Notes under the pieces: model-generated
What the model saw: the letters and a program-made list of their open reading frames with translations, nothing else
Told to the model about the DNA's origin: nothing
Database searches by the model: none
Translations under genes and position numbers: made by a program
Part shown: positions 24,476 to 33,931 of the stretch, piece by piece
Numbering within the stretch: the first letter of the stretch is position 1
Layout: the number at the start of each line of letters is the position of its first letter
From: Leucobacter luti
GTDB lineage: Bacteria > Actinomycetota > Actinomycetes > Actinomycetales > Microbacteriaceae
Length of the DNA: 64,000 nt
Direction: 5' to 3'
Assembly: GCF_004217175.1 (NCBI RefSeq)
Contig: NZ_SHKI01000006.1
Location: forward strand, 248,001-312,000

Positions 24476-25513
24476 ATGCGTGCAAGGAAACTACTGGCGG
24501 CAGCCCTGGTCGTGGGAGCCGGGCTCCTCGCCACCGGCTGCGGTACCGACGCCGGCGCGTCCGGCTCTGACCGGGTCAGCCTGATGCTCGACGTGGCGGT
24601 GCTCCCCAAGCACGCGCCGTTCTACGCGGCCGCCGCGGCCGGGTTCTTCGAGGAGGAAGGGATTGATCTCGAGATCATGCCCGGCTCCGGATCTGCAAAC
24701 ACCGTCGCGTCGGTCGATACCGGACGGGTCGATTTCGGCTGGGCCGACTTCAACGTGTCGATCCTCAACCGGGCGCAGGGCGCAAACATCCAGCAGATCA
24801 ACCTCGTGCAGGGAATGTCTGCCTACGCGGCGCTCGCGCTGCCAGATTCCGGCATTGCCGACTGGGACGACCTCAAGGGGAAGACGGTTGCCACCGAGGG
24901 CAACGGTGCGATGGTGGCGATGTGGCCGGCCGTGCTCGACAAGCTCGGCTGGGACGAGGACGACGTCGCGGTCGTGTCGGCAGCGGGGGAGGCAAAGATC
25001 CCCGGCCTGATCGCCAAGCAGTGGGACGCCAACCTGGCGCTCTACGTCTCTGACGCCCCGATGCTCGTCGCCGAGGGCTACGACCCGGTCGTGCTGAAGT
25101 GGGCCGATCTGGGCCTGCTCTACTACGGCAACGGTGTGATTACCTCGGGCGACACGATCGCCAACGATCCCGATCTCGTTGAGCGCTTCACGCGCGCCCT
25201 GCAGCGCGGGTTCGTGTGGTCGTGCCAGAACCAGGAAGACACCGCCGCCTCGTTCTCCGAGGCGGTCCCCGGATTCGATGACGCCGCGCTCGCGGAAGCG
25301 ATCTCCGGCCAGTGCGACCTGATGTGGAGCGACGAGAGCCGCGAGGCGGGGTTCGGCACCATGAGTGACGCCGGCGTGCAGAAGCAGATCGACGTTGCCG
25401 CCGAGTACCTGGGGCTCGAGAACCCCGGCGAACAGGATCCGGCAGACATGTACACCAACGAGTTCCTTGAGCCGCTGGGGCCGGACGAGCAGATCCCCGC
25501 GCCGAACAAGTAA
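24476..25513 (+). CDS. ABC transporter binding lipoprotein, NMT1/THI5-like
   Basis: A 345-residue lipoprotein with the signal peptide MRARKLLAAALVVGAGLLATGC (lipobox LATGC, Cys22). The mature part is an NMT1/THI5/SsuA-like fold: VSLMLDVAVLPKHAPFYAAAAAGFFEEEGIDLEIMPGSGSANTVASVDTGRVDFGWADF and GMSAYAALALPDSGI. This family binds sulfonates, taurine, thiamine precursors, pyrimidines and some aromatic acids, so the family alone does not fix the ligand. Located 51 bases after the permease gene with AAGGAAGG upstream of its start. Confidence 0.9.
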   Translation: MRARKLLAAALVVGAGLLATGCGTDAGASGSDRVSLMLDVAVLPKHAPFYAAAAAGFFEEEGIDLEIMPGSGSANTVASVDTGRVDFGWADFNVSILNRAQGANIQQINLVQGMSAYAALALPDSGIADWDDLKGKTVATEGNGAMVAMWPAVLDKLGWDEDDVAVVSAAGEAKIPGLIAKQWDANLALYVSDAPMLVAEGYDPVVLKWADLGLLYYGNGVITSGDTIANDPDLVERFTRALQRGFVWSCQNQEDTAASFSEAVPGFDDAALAEAISGQCDLMWSDESREAGFGTMSDAGVQKQIDVAAEYLGLENPGEQDPADMYTNEFLEPLGPDEQIPAPNK

Positions 25514-25557
25514 CCGTACCCAGCACCGCTACGAGCTGAGAACACAGGAGTCAAGAT

Positions 25558-26340
25558 ATGTCTGCAATTGAACCGGTGATTAGCGTTCGCGACGTCGGGA
25601 TGACCTACTCCGCGCGCGACGGATCACGAAATACCGTGCTGCGCGGCTGCGACTTCGACATCGCCCCGGGGGAGTTCGTGTCGATCGTGGGCCAGTCTGG
25701 CGGCGGCAAAACCACGCTGCTCAAGATCATCTCGGGCCTCCTGCAGAACACCGAGGGGGAGGTGCTCGTGCGCGGCAGGGACGTGACGGAGGCACTCCGC
25801 GACATCGCCATGGTGTTTCAGAGCCCCACGCTCCTGCCCTGGCGCAACAACCTCGCAAACGTGATGCTCCCGATGGAGTTCCGCAAGCGGGCCACCCCCG
25901 AAGCGCGCGCGCACGCTCGTGAGCTGCTCGACCTTGTGGGCCTCGGCGATAAGGCAAAGAACTACTCGTACGAGCTCTCCGGTGGGATGCAGCAGCGGGT
26001 ATCGATCTGCCGGGCGCTCGTGTCGCACCCGGAGATTCTGCTCATGGACGAGCCATTCGGCGCACTCGATGCGATGACGCGTGACTCGATGAACTTCGAA
26101 CTGCAGCGCATCTGGCAGGAGACGCGACGCAGCGTGCTGTTCGTCACTCACAGCATCCCGGAGGCGGTCTGGCTTGCCGACAGGGTGCTGGTGGTGGGCG
26201 ATCGGCCCGGCCGAATCATCGCCGACATCCGCGTGGATCTGCCCCGTCCGCGCGCGAAGGAGACGCGCTACCTCGACGAGTTCGCGGAGCTCGTTGCGCA
26301 GGTCGAACGCCTGCTCGGGGTCGAAGCTGGGATCAGCTGA
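25558..26340 (+). CDS. ABC transporter ATPase, SsuB/TauB type
   Basis: A 260-residue ATPase with Walker A GQSGGGKTT, Q-loop VFQSPTLLPWRNN, signature LSGGMQQRVSICRAL, Walker B ILLMDEP, D-loop FGALDAMTRD and switch VTHSIPEA. The SGGMQQR variant and the LPWRN motif are characteristic of the SsuB/TauB/NrtD group. AGGAG ribosome site upstream. It completes the importer with the permease and binding protein. It is followed by a 24-base perfect palindrome before the peptidase gene. Confidence 0.93.
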   Translation: MSAIEPVISVRDVGMTYSARDGSRNTVLRGCDFDIAPGEFVSIVGQSGGGKTTLLKIISGLLQNTEGEVLVRGRDVTEALRDIAMVFQSPTLLPWRNNLANVMLPMEFRKRATPEARAHARELLDLVGLGDKAKNYSYELSGGMQQRVSICRALVSHPEILLMDEPFGALDAMTRDSMNFELQRIWQETRRSVLFVTHSIPEAVWLADRVLVVGDRPGRIIADIRVDLPRPRAKETRYLDEFAELVAQVERLLGVEAGIS

Positions 26341-26361
26341 CCGGCCACTGCACCCCGCCGT

Positions 26362-26385
26362 GGTGCGGGCCGCGCGGCCCGCACC
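26362..26385. terminator. 24-base perfect palindrome between ATPase and M24 genes
   Basis: GGTGCGGGCCGC followed directly by its complement. It can fold into a hairpin 21 bases after the ATPase stop, acting as a partial terminator; the peptidase gene starts 31 bases later in the same direction. Confidence 0.6.
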
Positions 26386-26416
26386 GACACACCGACACTA
26401 GAGAGGACCACACGCT

Positions 26417-28069
26417 ATGGCACGCATCATCTGCAGCGCAGAGGAGGTCGAGCGCCGCTACGGTTTCACGCCGAACGAGCGCCTGCTGTTTTCCGCGATT
26501 CGGCTCGATTCATTCCCGTTCGTCACGCCGCTCATCTTTGAGGACGGCGACACCGAGCTGCTGCTCGCACGCCAGCAGGAACAGGGCAACATCCTGTCGG
26601 CCGGGGTTGCCCCGGAACGAATCCGCTTCTACGAGCCCTGGGTCACCATCGATCCGCGACCGGTCGCTGAGTTTCCCGCGGCCACCAACCTCTCGGCGCT
26701 CGTTCGCGAGCTCGTGGGCGATCGGCCGGTGGAACTCTCCCCGGACGCGCCGTACGCGCACTTCCTCAAGCTGAGCGGCGAGGTCGAGGTGCGGGTGCCG
26801 CACGAGGAGCCCCGGCCGGTCAGCGTCTACGAGGTCGCTCAGGACGACGTCGCCAACACGTTCGCGAAGTGGCGCGCCGCCGCGGTGCCGGTCGCCTCGC
26901 GAGTGATCGCGGGGGTGCCGCACCTTGCCGGGCTCGACGCCCACTTCGACGCCGGCACCGACACCAGGTTCAGTGGCCTTGCGGGCGTGGCCGAGCGCCT
27001 GGGCGTCAACGCGATCCTGATCTCCTCCGACCCGAACTACTCGGAGGCAACGGGCACCCCGCGCGGCGCGGGAACCCGCGCGCTGTGGTCGCAGGCGGAC
27101 GGGCGGCTCGTGGTCATCGCTGACCGCGAGCTGGACGGCGCCCTCGGGGCTCCGGTCGCGAGCTACGACTCGGCGGCGCAGGCGATCCTCGCGCACGCCG
27201 GAGGCTCGCGCATCGCTTTCGAGGAGCAGTGGGAGACGAGCGCGCTCGGGATCGAACTGTCGGGTGGCGGCGCGGTGTTGGTCGCGGCCTCGCTCGCGCT
27301 CGGCTCCTGGCGCGACGAGCGGGACCACGAGGACCTTCCGTTCCAGGTGCTCGCGGCGCGAGCCTCCACGACGGCGATCGAGGCGGCGGTCGCCTGGGCC
27401 CACGGGCGACTCGACGCCGGTGAGAGCTTCACCGAGAACGACATGTATGCCGAGTACCTCGCGGCGCTCGAGCGCTTCAGCGGCGCGGCGGAGGTCCCGT
27501 TCCGGATCGAGCCGTACTTCACGAACCTGCACTCGTCGCAGCGCATGCTGTTCCCAGGCCCCCCGACGGACTTCCCCATCAACTCCGAGACCACCTGCGT
27601 GCAGCTCGACGCCGGTGTGCGGGTGGTGATCGACGGGGTGACGGTCGCCACGTCCGACATGGCGCGCTCGCTGCTGCGCACCCCCGAGGGCCGGGAAGCC
27701 TACGAAATCTTGACGCGAGCCGTGCGTGAGGGAGTGATCCCGCAGCTGCGCCCCGGGGTGGTGTGCGAAGACGTCCACGCGGGCACGCTCGAGTACCTCG
27801 CGGCGGTGCGCCCGCGCATGATCGAGCTGGGCCTGCTGGGCGAGGAGACCGACTTCGACACGGAGTACCGCAAGCGCAACGTGGGGCACCTCATGGGTAA
27901 ACAGGAGTCGTTCGCAAACGAGCTGCGGCCCGGGTATCGCTTCGTGCTTCGGGAGGGCTCCTATGGCGCCGCCGAGATCCCGTGGCGCTACGGCAACTAC
28001 GCAATCGGAACCGAGGACCTCTGGTTTATCGGTGCAGAACGCACCTACAACCTCACGCTCACCGAGTAG
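26417..28069 (+). CDS. M24-family metallopeptidase (Xaa-Pro peptidase-like)
   Basis: A 550-residue protein, longer than the usual 360-440-residue prolidases. The C-terminal pita-bread domain keeps all five metal ligands: Asp398 (LDAG), Asp414 (TSDMAR), His491 (VGHLMG), Glu513 (LREGSYG) and Glu533 (IGTEDLWF). N-terminal 350 residues resemble creatinase-type N-domains, enlarged. M24 enzymes cut Xaa-Pro or related imide bonds. It is the last gene of the NMT1-type importer operon and overlaps the LysR gene tail-to-tail by 11 bases. A link with imino-acid release (proline or hydroxyproline peptides) is possible but inferred. Confidence 0.85.
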   Translation: MARIICSAEEVERRYGFTPNERLLFSAIRLDSFPFVTPLIFEDGDTELLLARQQEQGNILSAGVAPERIRFYEPWVTIDPRPVAEFPAATNLSALVRELVGDRPVELSPDAPYAHFLKLSGEVEVRVPHEEPRPVSVYEVAQDDVANTFAKWRAAAVPVASRVIAGVPHLAGLDAHFDAGTDTRFSGLAGVAERLGVNAILISSDPNYSEATGTPRGAGTRALWSQADGRLVVIADRELDGALGAPVASYDSAAQAILAHAGGSRIAFEEQWETSALGIELSGGGAVLVAASLALGSWRDERDHEDLPFQVLAARASTTAIEAAVAWAHGRLDAGESFTENDMYAEYLAALERFSGAAEVPFRIEPYFTNLHSSQRMLFPGPPTDFPINSETTCVQLDAGVRVVIDGVTVATSDMARSLLRTPEGREAYEILTRAVREGVIPQLRPGVVCEDVHAGTLEYLAAVRPRMIELGLLGEETDFDTEYRKRNVGHLMGKQESFANELRPGYRFVLREGSYGAAEIPWRYGNYAIGTEDLWFIGAERTYNLTLTE

Positions 28070-28988
28070 CGGCTGGTTCTCCGTGCGCTGAGCGGCGCGC
28101 TGACGGCGCCGCGTCCTGCAGCTCCCGCACCACGCGGCGGGTCAGCGGACGCGAGTCGTCAGCGCGCCACACCGCGTGCAGCTCGATGGGGCTCGGATCG
28201 CTGGTCATGAGCGGAGCGTAGACCACGCCGGGGAGCCCGAACGCTGCGGCGGACTCTGGGACGAGGGCGACTCCGCAGCGTGCCGCGACGAGCGCGACCA
28301 TCGTTGAGACCTGGCTCACGGTGAAGCGGTGTCGCCACCGGGAGATTGGCATCAGCCGCGTGGCGATGTCGTAGAAGTACTTCGCCTCGACGGGGGAGTG
28401 CATGATGATGTCTTCGTTGACCAGATCCTCCACCGTGATGGGGCTGGTGCGTCGCGCGAGCAGGTGATCTGCGGGGAGCGCGATGAGGAGTCCCTCCCGG
28501 TGGACGCGCAGCGAGCTGAACTGGCCCGGATCAAACGGCGGCCGCCCAATCGACACGTCGATGGTGTTCTTCGTGAGGGCGTCGAGCTGGCGCTTGGTCA
28601 CCATCTCCTGAAGCTCGATCGTCACATCGGGCAGCGCGGCCGAGAGCCGCGCGAGGGTGGGCCCCAGGAGCGTGAATGCGCTCGACGCGGTGAAGCCGAT
28701 GCGCACGATTCCGGAGAGCCCGGCGGCGACGGTGCGCGCCACCTGGGGTGCGCTGTCGGCGATCGCGAGGATGCGACGCGCCTCATCGAGAAATGCCCTG
28801 CCGGCATCAGTGAGCTCAACGCGACGGTTGCTGCGGGTGAGCAGCTGCACCCCGATCTGCGATTCGAGCCGCTGGATCTGCCGGCTCAGCGGCGGCTGCG
28901 TCATCTGCAGACGCTCAGCCGCGCGCCCGAAGTGCAGCTCCTCCGCGACGGCGACGAGCGCTCGAACCTGGTCGAGAGTGTATGACAT
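28059..28988 (-). CDS. LysR-family transcriptional regulator
   Basis: A 309-residue LTTR. Start ATG 28988 has AAAGGAG 11 bases upstream; GTG 28997 is possible but too close to the site. N-terminal helix-turn-helix: LDQVRALVAVAEELHFGRAAERLQMTQPPLSRQIQRLESQIGVQLLTRSNRRVELTDAG (residues 3-62). The effector-binding domain occupies about 90-290, similar to the CatR/BenM branch that senses aromatic or dicarboxylic acids. It lies between the importer/M24 genes and the divergent aldolase-like gene, and near-identical bipartite sites occur at both promoters, so it probably controls both and itself. Confidence 0.92.
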   Translation of the reverse strand: MSYTLDQVRALVAVAEELHFGRAAERLQMTQPPLSRQIQRLESQIGVQLLTRSNRRVELTDAGRAFLDEARRILAIADSAPQVARTVAAGLSGIVRIGFTASSAFTLLGPTLARLSAALPDVTIELQEMVTKRQLDALTKNTIDVSIGRPPFDPGQFSSLRVHREGLLIALPADHLLARRTSPITVEDLVNEDIIMHSPVEAKYFYDIATRLMPISRWRHRFTVSQVSTMVALVAARCGVALVPESAAAFGLPGVVYAPLMTSDPSPIELHAVWRADDSRPLTRRVVRELQDAAPSARRSAHGEPAATR

Positions 28989-29028
28989 GCGGCTCACGGC
29001 TCCTTTGACAACGAGTGGCTCCCACAAC

Positions 29029-29077
29029 GATACCTAAAATGCATTCAATGATCTAGAACAGATGTTGGACAGGTATG
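29029..29077. promoter_or_regulatory. Candidate LysR site, copy B (LysR/aldolase promoter)
   Basis: GATACCT (29029-29035), 35 bases, AGGTATG (29071-29077), the right half reading TGTTGGACAGGTAT. It is 41 bases upstream of the LysR start and 93 bases upstream of the aldolase-like gene. Compare copy A at 23361-23409. Confidence 0.7.
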
Positions 29078-29169
29078 CATGGCGAAACCTAGCGTGAAGG
29101 CATCGGGTCACCTGCCCGAGCGCCTCGCAGCTTGGGGGCGTATCCACCACACAGCGGAGGTAGTACGAC

Positions 29170-30099
29170 GTGCCCACCATCGAACCCACGGAGCTTGCGC
29201 ACCAGATCGGCTCTGGACTGCTCTCATTCCCCGTCACCCACTTCGACGCAGAGCTGCAGTTCGACGAGGGCGCCTATCGCGAGCACATCGACTGGCTCAG
29301 CGCCTACCCAGTTGCGGGCCTGTTCGCGGCCGGCGGGACGGGGGAGTACTTCTCGCTCACGACCGAGGAGGTGGCGCGCGTTGTGACGGCGGCGGTGAGC
29401 GAGGCGAACGGCCGCGTCGCCGTGCTCGGGCCGGCTGGCGGCTCCGTGCACCAGGCGGTTGCGCAGGCCCGCGCGGTTGAGGCTGCCGGCGGTTCGGGCA
29501 TCCTCCTGTTCCCGCCCTACCTCACGGAGGCCGGGCAGGAGGGCCTCGCCGCGTACGTTGCAGCGGTGTGCCGCGCGACCTCGCTCGGCGTCATCGTCTA
29601 CCACCGGGCGAACGCGCAGTACTCCGCCGAGACGCTCGTGGCGCTCGCTGACCGGTTCCCCAACTTCATCGGCTTCAAGGACGGCGTGGGGTCGATCGAG
29701 CAGATGACGCAGATCTACGCGACGCTCGGGGACCGCCTGACCTACATCGGTGGCCTCCCGACGGCGGAGACGTTCGCGCTGCCGTACCTTGAGCTCGGCG
29801 TGACCACGTACTCGTCGGCGATGTTTAACTTCGTCCCCGAGTTCGCGGTCGACTTCTACGGCGCGGTGCGGCGCCGCGACCACGCGGCGGTGTTCCGCGC
29901 ACTGCGCGAGTTCGTGCAGCCGTACCTCGAGATCCGCAACCGGGTACCCGGCTATGCGGTGTCGATCGTGAAGGCCGGCCTCGATGCGCGCGGGCGCGTT
30001 GGTGGGCCGGTGCGCGCTCCGCTGCAGGAGCTCACCCCGGCGGATCGGGACGACCTGCGTGCAATTCTCGAGCGGGCGGTCGTGCCGGCGACGGTCTAG
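29170..30099 (+). CDS. kdgD: 5-dehydro-4-deoxyglucarate dehydratase-like (DHDPS/NAL family)
   Basis: A 309-residue class I aldolase-fold enzyme starting at GTG 29170 after GGAGG. Conserved blocks: [13 protein letters not shown] (residues 15-27), [22 protein letters not shown], the tyrosine segment VIVYHRAN, the Schiff-base lysine in [30 protein letters not shown] and [10 protein letters not shown]. The [13 protein letters not shown] and NFVPEFA motifs fit KdgD, which converts 5-dehydro-4-deoxyglucarate to 2-oxoglutarate semialdehyde with loss of water and CO2; the usual YNR is YHR here. The likely next enzyme is the aldehyde dehydrogenase at 21204. A hydroxyproline-pathway deaminase of the same fold is a less likely alternative. 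The symbol is by resemblance. Confidence 0.8.
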   Translation: MPTIEPTELAHQIGSGLLSFPVTHFDAELQFDEGAYREHIDWLSAYPVAGLFAAGGTGEYFSLTTEEVARVVTAAVSEANGRVAVLGPAGGSVHQAVAQARAVEAAGGSGILLFPPYLTEAGQEGLAAYVAAVCRATSLGVIVYHRANAQYSAETLVALADRFPNFIGFKDGVGSIEQMTQIYATLGDRLTYIGGLPTAETFALPYLELGVTTYSSAMFNFVPEFAVDFYGAVRRRDHAAVFRALREFVQPYLEIRNRVPGYAVSIVKAGLDARGRVGGPVRAPLQELTPADRDDLRAILERAVVPATV

Positions 30100-30108
30100 T
30101 TTTCGGCG

Positions 30109-30132
30109 GGGCCGGGGCAATTGCTCCGGCCC
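30109..30132. terminator. Hairpin terminator after the aldolase-like gene
   Basis: GGGCCGGGGCAA and TTGCTCCGGCCC form a 12-bp stem with one G-T pair, 10 bases after the stop codon. Confidence 0.65.
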
Positions 30133-30237
30133 TCGTGCTGTGCCCGGGCGGAAGCCGCACCGCACTCGAAGTTCATCAGATGAATCCAAGCCACCGTGCG
30201 GGCCCGCCCAGCGTGCGGCGCCGCTGCGGAATGGTGG

Positions 30238-30243
30238 CATAAT
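30238..30243 (+). promoter_or_regulatory. Possible -10 element of the sdh operon
   Basis: TGG-CATAAT resembles an extended -10 hexamer in an otherwise GC-rich 268-base gap, 125 bases upstream of sdhC. No clear -35 is visible. The gap holds no credible gene. Confidence 0.3.
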
Positions 30244-30367
30244 GGGGACGCAGTGGATTCTCAGCCATGCACTGTTCCGGGTGTGCTCGGAACGCGCTAG
30301 GGCTCGCTGGGGTCACGTCGTCAGCTGCTGAGCGCTGCTCAGCAAAGCAAGACCAAGGAGGAAGCCC

Positions 30368-30784
30368 GTGTCAGCCCAAACGGCAGAGGCCGCGCCCGCG
30401 GCGAAGCAGAAGAGTCGCCCGGGTGGCACGCTCTACCGCGGCAACGAGGGAATGTGGTCGTGGGTGCTGCACCGAATCACCGGTGTCGCCATCTTCTTTT
30501 TCCTTCTGGTGCACGTGCTCGACACGGCACTGATCCGCGTCAGCCCCGAGGCATACAACGCGGTTATGAGCACCTACAAGACCCCGATCATGGGGCTGGG
30601 TGAGGCCGCGCTCGTGGCCGCAATCGTCTTCCACGCCTACAACGGCATCCGCATCATCCTCGTGGACTACTGGAGCAAGGGTGCTCGGTACCAGCGCACG
30701 ATGTTCTGGATCGTCATGGCCCTCTGGGTCGTCACGATGGCCGGCTTCCTGCCGCGCCACCTGATGAACGTATTCGGTCACTAG
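30368..30784 (+). CDS. sdhC: Succinate dehydrogenase cytochrome b556 subunit
   Basis: A 138-residue membrane anchor, GTG start with AAGGAGG 6 bases upstream. Three membrane helices (about 38-58, 78-98, 110-132). The N-terminal WSWVLHRITGVAIFF segment carries the HR(I/S)TG quinone-site motif, and His in VFHAYNGIRIILVDYW is the likely haem b ligand. First gene of sdhCDAB; 14 bases from sdhD. Anchors the SdhAB catalytic dimer and passes electrons to quinone. Confidence 0.95.
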   Translation: MSAQTAEAAPAAKQKSRPGGTLYRGNEGMWSWVLHRITGVAIFFFLLVHVLDTALIRVSPEAYNAVMSTYKTPIMGLGEAALVAAIVFHAYNGIRIILVDYWSKGARYQRTMFWIVMALWVVTMAGFLPRHLMNVFGH

Positions 30785-30798
30785 GCGAGGAGAGAGAC

Positions 30799-31242
30799 AT
30801 GACGATGACGATTGATGCTCCGCGCTCACAGGCCCCCGCGAAGAAACGCACCAACTGGGAAAAGTGGGGCTGGATCTACATGCGCGCCTCCGGCGTGCTG
30901 CTCGTGGTGCTGGTGTTTGGCCACCTCGCTTCGAACCTGCTCATCACCGAGGGCGGCGTGCACGCGATCAACTTCGGCTTTGTTGCCGGCAAGCTCGCGA
31001 GCCCGTTCTGGCAGATCTGGGACACCCTGCTGCTCTGGCTCGCCCTCATCCACGGTGCCAACGGCATGCGCACGATCGTGAACGACTACGTGTCGCGCCC
31101 CGGCCTCGCGAAGGCCTTCAAGGTCGCGCTCTTCCTGTCCGCGGCGCTGCTGATCCTGCTCGGCACCTTCGTGATCTACACGCTTGATCCGTGCCCCGCC
31201 GGCGCAGACCCGTCGCTCGTCGCGTCGTTCTGCAAGGCATAG
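30799..31242 (+). CDS. sdhD: Succinate dehydrogenase hydrophobic anchor subunit
   Basis: A 147-residue protein with three membrane helices (about 30-50, 70-92, 110-132). ATG 30799 after GAGGAGAGAGAC. The NWEKWGWIYMRASGVLLVVLVFGHLASNLL segment and LIHGANGMRTIVNDYV (second haem or quinone-side His) are typical of actinobacterial SdhD. Together with SdhC it forms the membrane part of complex II. Confidence 0.95.
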   Translation: MTMTIDAPRSQAPAKKRTNWEKWGWIYMRASGVLLVVLVFGHLASNLLITEGGVHAINFGFVAGKLASPFWQIWDTLLLWLALIHGANGMRTIVNDYVSRPGLAKAFKVALFLSAALLILLGTFVIYTLDPCPAGADPSLVASFCKA

Positions 31243-31287
31243 CACCGGTTACCGGCACAGGTTTTCTGAATCGAGAATAGGACTCAC

Positions 31288-33120
31288 GTGACTACAGATA
31301 CCCACCAGGGCGAAGAAGTTACCGTCAAGGACGGCGTTACTTACCACCAGTTCGACGTCGTCATCGTGGGCGCCGGCGGCGCCGGCATGCGCGCGGCGAT
31401 CGAGGCGGGGCCGAAGGCGAAGACCGCGGTCATCACCAAGCTCTACCCCACGCGGTCGCACACGGGCGCGGCGCAGGGCGGCATGGCCGCGGCGCTCGCG
31501 AACGTGGAGGACGACAACTGGGAGTGGCACACCTTTGACACGGTCAAGGGCGGCGACTACCTCGTCGATCAGGACGCGGCAGAGATCCTCGCGAAGGAAG
31601 CCATCGACGCGGTCATCGACCTCGAGAACATGGGCCTGCCGTTCAACCGCACGCCCGAGGGCAAGATCGACCAGCGCCGCTTCGGCGGCCACACCCGCGA
31701 CCACGGCAAGGCCGCAGTTCGCCGCGCCTGCTACGCCGCAGACCGCACGGGCCACATGATCCTGCAGACGCTGTTCCAGAACTGCGTCAAGCTCGGCGTC
31801 AACTTCTTCAACGAGTACTACGTGCTCGATCTCGTGATGACCGAGTTCGACGGTGTGAAGAAGCCGTCCGGCGTTGTAGCCTACGAGCTCTCAACGGGCG
31901 CGCTGCACGTGTTCCAGGCGAAGTCGATCGTGTTCGCCACCGGCGGCTTCGGCAAGGTCTTCAAGACCACCTCGAACGCGCACACCCTCACGGGCGACGG
32001 CGTTGGCATCATTTGGCGGAAGGGCCTGCCGCTCGAAGACATCGAGTTCTACCAGTTCCACCCGACGGGCCTCGCCGGCCTGGGCATCCTCCTCACCGAG
32101 GGTGCGCGCGGCGAGGGCGCGATCCTCCGCAACGCCTCGGGCGAGCGCTTCATGGAGCGCTACGCCCCCACCATCAAGGACCTCGCGCCCCGAGACATCG
32201 TGGCGCGCTCGATGGTCCAGGAGGTGCTCGACGGCCGCGGCGCCGGTCCGCACAAGGACTACGTGTACCTCGACTGCACCCACCTGGGTGCCGAGGTGCT
32301 CGAGACGAAGCTTCCCGACATCACCGAGTTCGCCCGCACCTACCTGGGCGTCGACCCCGTGACCGAGCCGGTCCCCGTGTTCCCCACCGCGCACTACGCG
32401 ATGGGCGGTATCCCCACGAACAACGACGCGCAGGTCCTCTCGGACAACACCACCGTCGTCCCCGGCCTCTACGCCGCCGGCGAGTGCGCGTGCGTCTCGG
32501 TGCACGGCTCAAACCGACTGGGCACCAACTCGCTGCTCGACATCAACGTGTTCGGCAAGCGCTCGGGCAACCACGCGGCCGACTACGCGAACACCGCCGA
32601 GTTCGTTCCGCTGCCCGAGGACCCGGCCGCGTTCGTGCGCGACCTGGTTGACGGCTTCCGCAACGGCTCCGGCACCGAACGTGTGGCAGACATCCGCAAG
32701 GAACTGCAGGAGTCGATGGACCGCGGCGCGCAGGTGTTCCGCACCCACGACTCGCTGACCGAGGTGCTCGCCGTGATCCACGGACTGCGTGAGCGCTACA
32801 AGAACGTCGGTGTGCAGGATCGCGGCATGCGCTACAACACCGATCTCCTCGAAGCGATCGAGCTGGGCTTCCTGCTCGATCTCGCCGAGGTCCTCGTCTT
32901 CGCGGCTCGAAACCGCAAGGAAAGCCGTGGCGGCCACATGCGCGACGACTTCCCGAACCGCGACGATGAGAACTACATGCAGCACACGATGGCCTATCTC
33001 ACGGGCGACCCGCACTCGGCCGACCCGGAGGACCACATCCGCCTGGATTGGAAACCGGTCGTCGTGACGAGGAACGAGCAGGGCGAGTTGCGGTACCCGC
33101 CGCTGGAGAGGAAGTACTAG
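31288..33120 (+). CDS. sdhA: Succinate dehydrogenase flavoprotein subunit
   Basis: A 610-residue subunit; GTG 31288 after TAGGAC. The dinucleotide fold is [18 protein letters not shown]; His58 in [10 protein letters not shown] is the covalent FAD site. Substrate-site blocks [31 protein letters not shown] and the [11 protein letters not shown] motif are complete. Oxidises succinate to fumarate at the cytoplasmic face of the membrane. Full-length and without oddities. sdhB follows after 3 bases. Confidence 0.97.
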   Translation: MTTDTHQGEEVTVKDGVTYHQFDVVIVGAGGAGMRAAIEAGPKAKTAVITKLYPTRSHTGAAQGGMAAALANVEDDNWEWHTFDTVKGGDYLVDQDAAEILAKEAIDAVIDLENMGLPFNRTPEGKIDQRRFGGHTRDHGKAAVRRACYAADRTGHMILQTLFQNCVKLGVNFFNEYYVLDLVMTEFDGVKKPSGVVAYELSTGALHVFQAKSIVFATGGFGKVFKTTSNAHTLTGDGVGIIWRKGLPLEDIEFYQFHPTGLAGLGILLTEGARGEGAILRNASGERFMERYAPTIKDLAPRDIVARSMVQEVLDGRGAGPHKDYVYLDCTHLGAEVLETKLPDITEFARTYLGVDPVTEPVPVFPTAHYAMGGIPTNNDAQVLSDNTTVVPGLYAAGECACVSVHGSNRLGTNSLLDINVFGKRSGNHAADYANTAEFVPLPEDPAAFVRDLVDGFRNGSGTERVADIRKELQESMDRGAQVFRTHDSLTEVLAVIHGLRERYKNVGVQDRGMRYNTDLLEAIELGFLLDLAEVLVFAARNRKESRGGHMRDDFPNRDDENYMQHTMAYLTGDPHSADPEDHIRLDWKPVVVTRNEQGELRYPPLERKY

Positions 33121-33123
33121 GCC

Positions 33124-33888
33124 ATGAGCACCGTTACCACCGAGGCTCCCGCGCAGGTCGAAGACGCCCCCAAGCCGTTTACGGTCACCCTGTTGGTGCG
33201 CCGCTTTGACCCCGAATCGGGCCGCGAAGCGTACTGGGAGGACTTCGACGTCGAGATGTACCCGACGGATCGAATTCTTGACGCACTGCACCGCATCAAG
33301 TGGGACCAGGACGGCACCCTGTCGTTCCGCCGCTCCTGCGCGCACGGCATTTGTGGCTCCGATGCGATGCGCATCAACGGCCGCAACCGTCTCGCCTGCA
33401 AGACGCTGATCAAGGACCTCGATATCTCGAAGCCGATCTACGTCGAGGCGATCAAGGGCCTGCCGCTCGAGAAGGACCTCATCGTCGACATGGAGCCGTT
33501 CTTTGCCTCCTTCCGCGAGGTGCAGCCATTCCTGGTCGCAAACTCGGCGCCCGAGGGCGGCAAGGAGCGCATCCAGTCGATTGCCGACCGCGAGCGCTTC
33601 GACGACACCACGAAGTGCATCCTGTGCGCGGCGTGCACCACCTCGTGCCCCGTGTTCTGGACCGACGGCCAGTACTTCGGACCGGCAGCGATCGTCAACG
33701 CGCACCGCTTCATCTTCGACTCGCGCGACGACAACGCCGAGGTGCGCCTCGACATCCTCAACGACACCGAGGGCGTGTGGCGCTGCCGCACCACCTTCAA
33801 CTGCACCGACGCGTGCCCCCGCGGGATCCAGGTCACCAAGGCAATCGCCGAGGTCAAGGCCGCGATCCGCACCGGCAAGACCGCGTAG
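33124..33888 (+). CDS. sdhB: Succinate dehydrogenase iron-sulfur subunit
   Basis: A 254-residue protein with all three cluster motifs: SCAHGICGSDAMRINGRNRLAC for [2Fe-2S], CILCAACTTSCP for [4Fe-4S] and CRTTFNCTDACPRGI for the 3Fe-4S cluster. ATG 33124 is served by AGAGGA at the end of sdhA. Relays electrons from SdhA to the quinone site. Last gene of the operon; a short hairpin follows. Confidence 0.97.
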   Translation: MSTVTTEAPAQVEDAPKPFTVTLLVRRFDPESGREAYWEDFDVEMYPTDRILDALHRIKWDQDGTLSFRRSCAHGICGSDAMRINGRNRLACKTLIKDLDISKPIYVEAIKGLPLEKDLIVDMEPFFASFREVQPFLVANSAPEGGKERIQSIADRERFDDTTKCILCAACTTSCPVFWTDGQYFGPAAIVNAHRFIFDSRDDNAEVRLDILNDTEGVWRCRTTFNCTDACPRGIQVTKAIAEVKAAIRTGKTA

Positions 33889-33900
33889 GGTTCAGCGCGC

Positions 33901-33919
33901 GCGGGCGGAACACGCCCGC
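33901..33919. terminator. Short hairpin after sdhB
   Basis: GCGGGCG-GAACA-CGCCCGC, a 7-bp stem 12 bases after the sdhB stop. Confidence 0.5.
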
Positions 33920-33931
33920 TAGCATTGCATC

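Noticed and set aside
26417..28069. Assignment of this M24 protein as creatinase
   Set aside because: All five metal ligands (Asp398, Asp414, His491, Glu513, Glu533) are present, unlike metal-free creatinases; a metallopeptidase is more likely.
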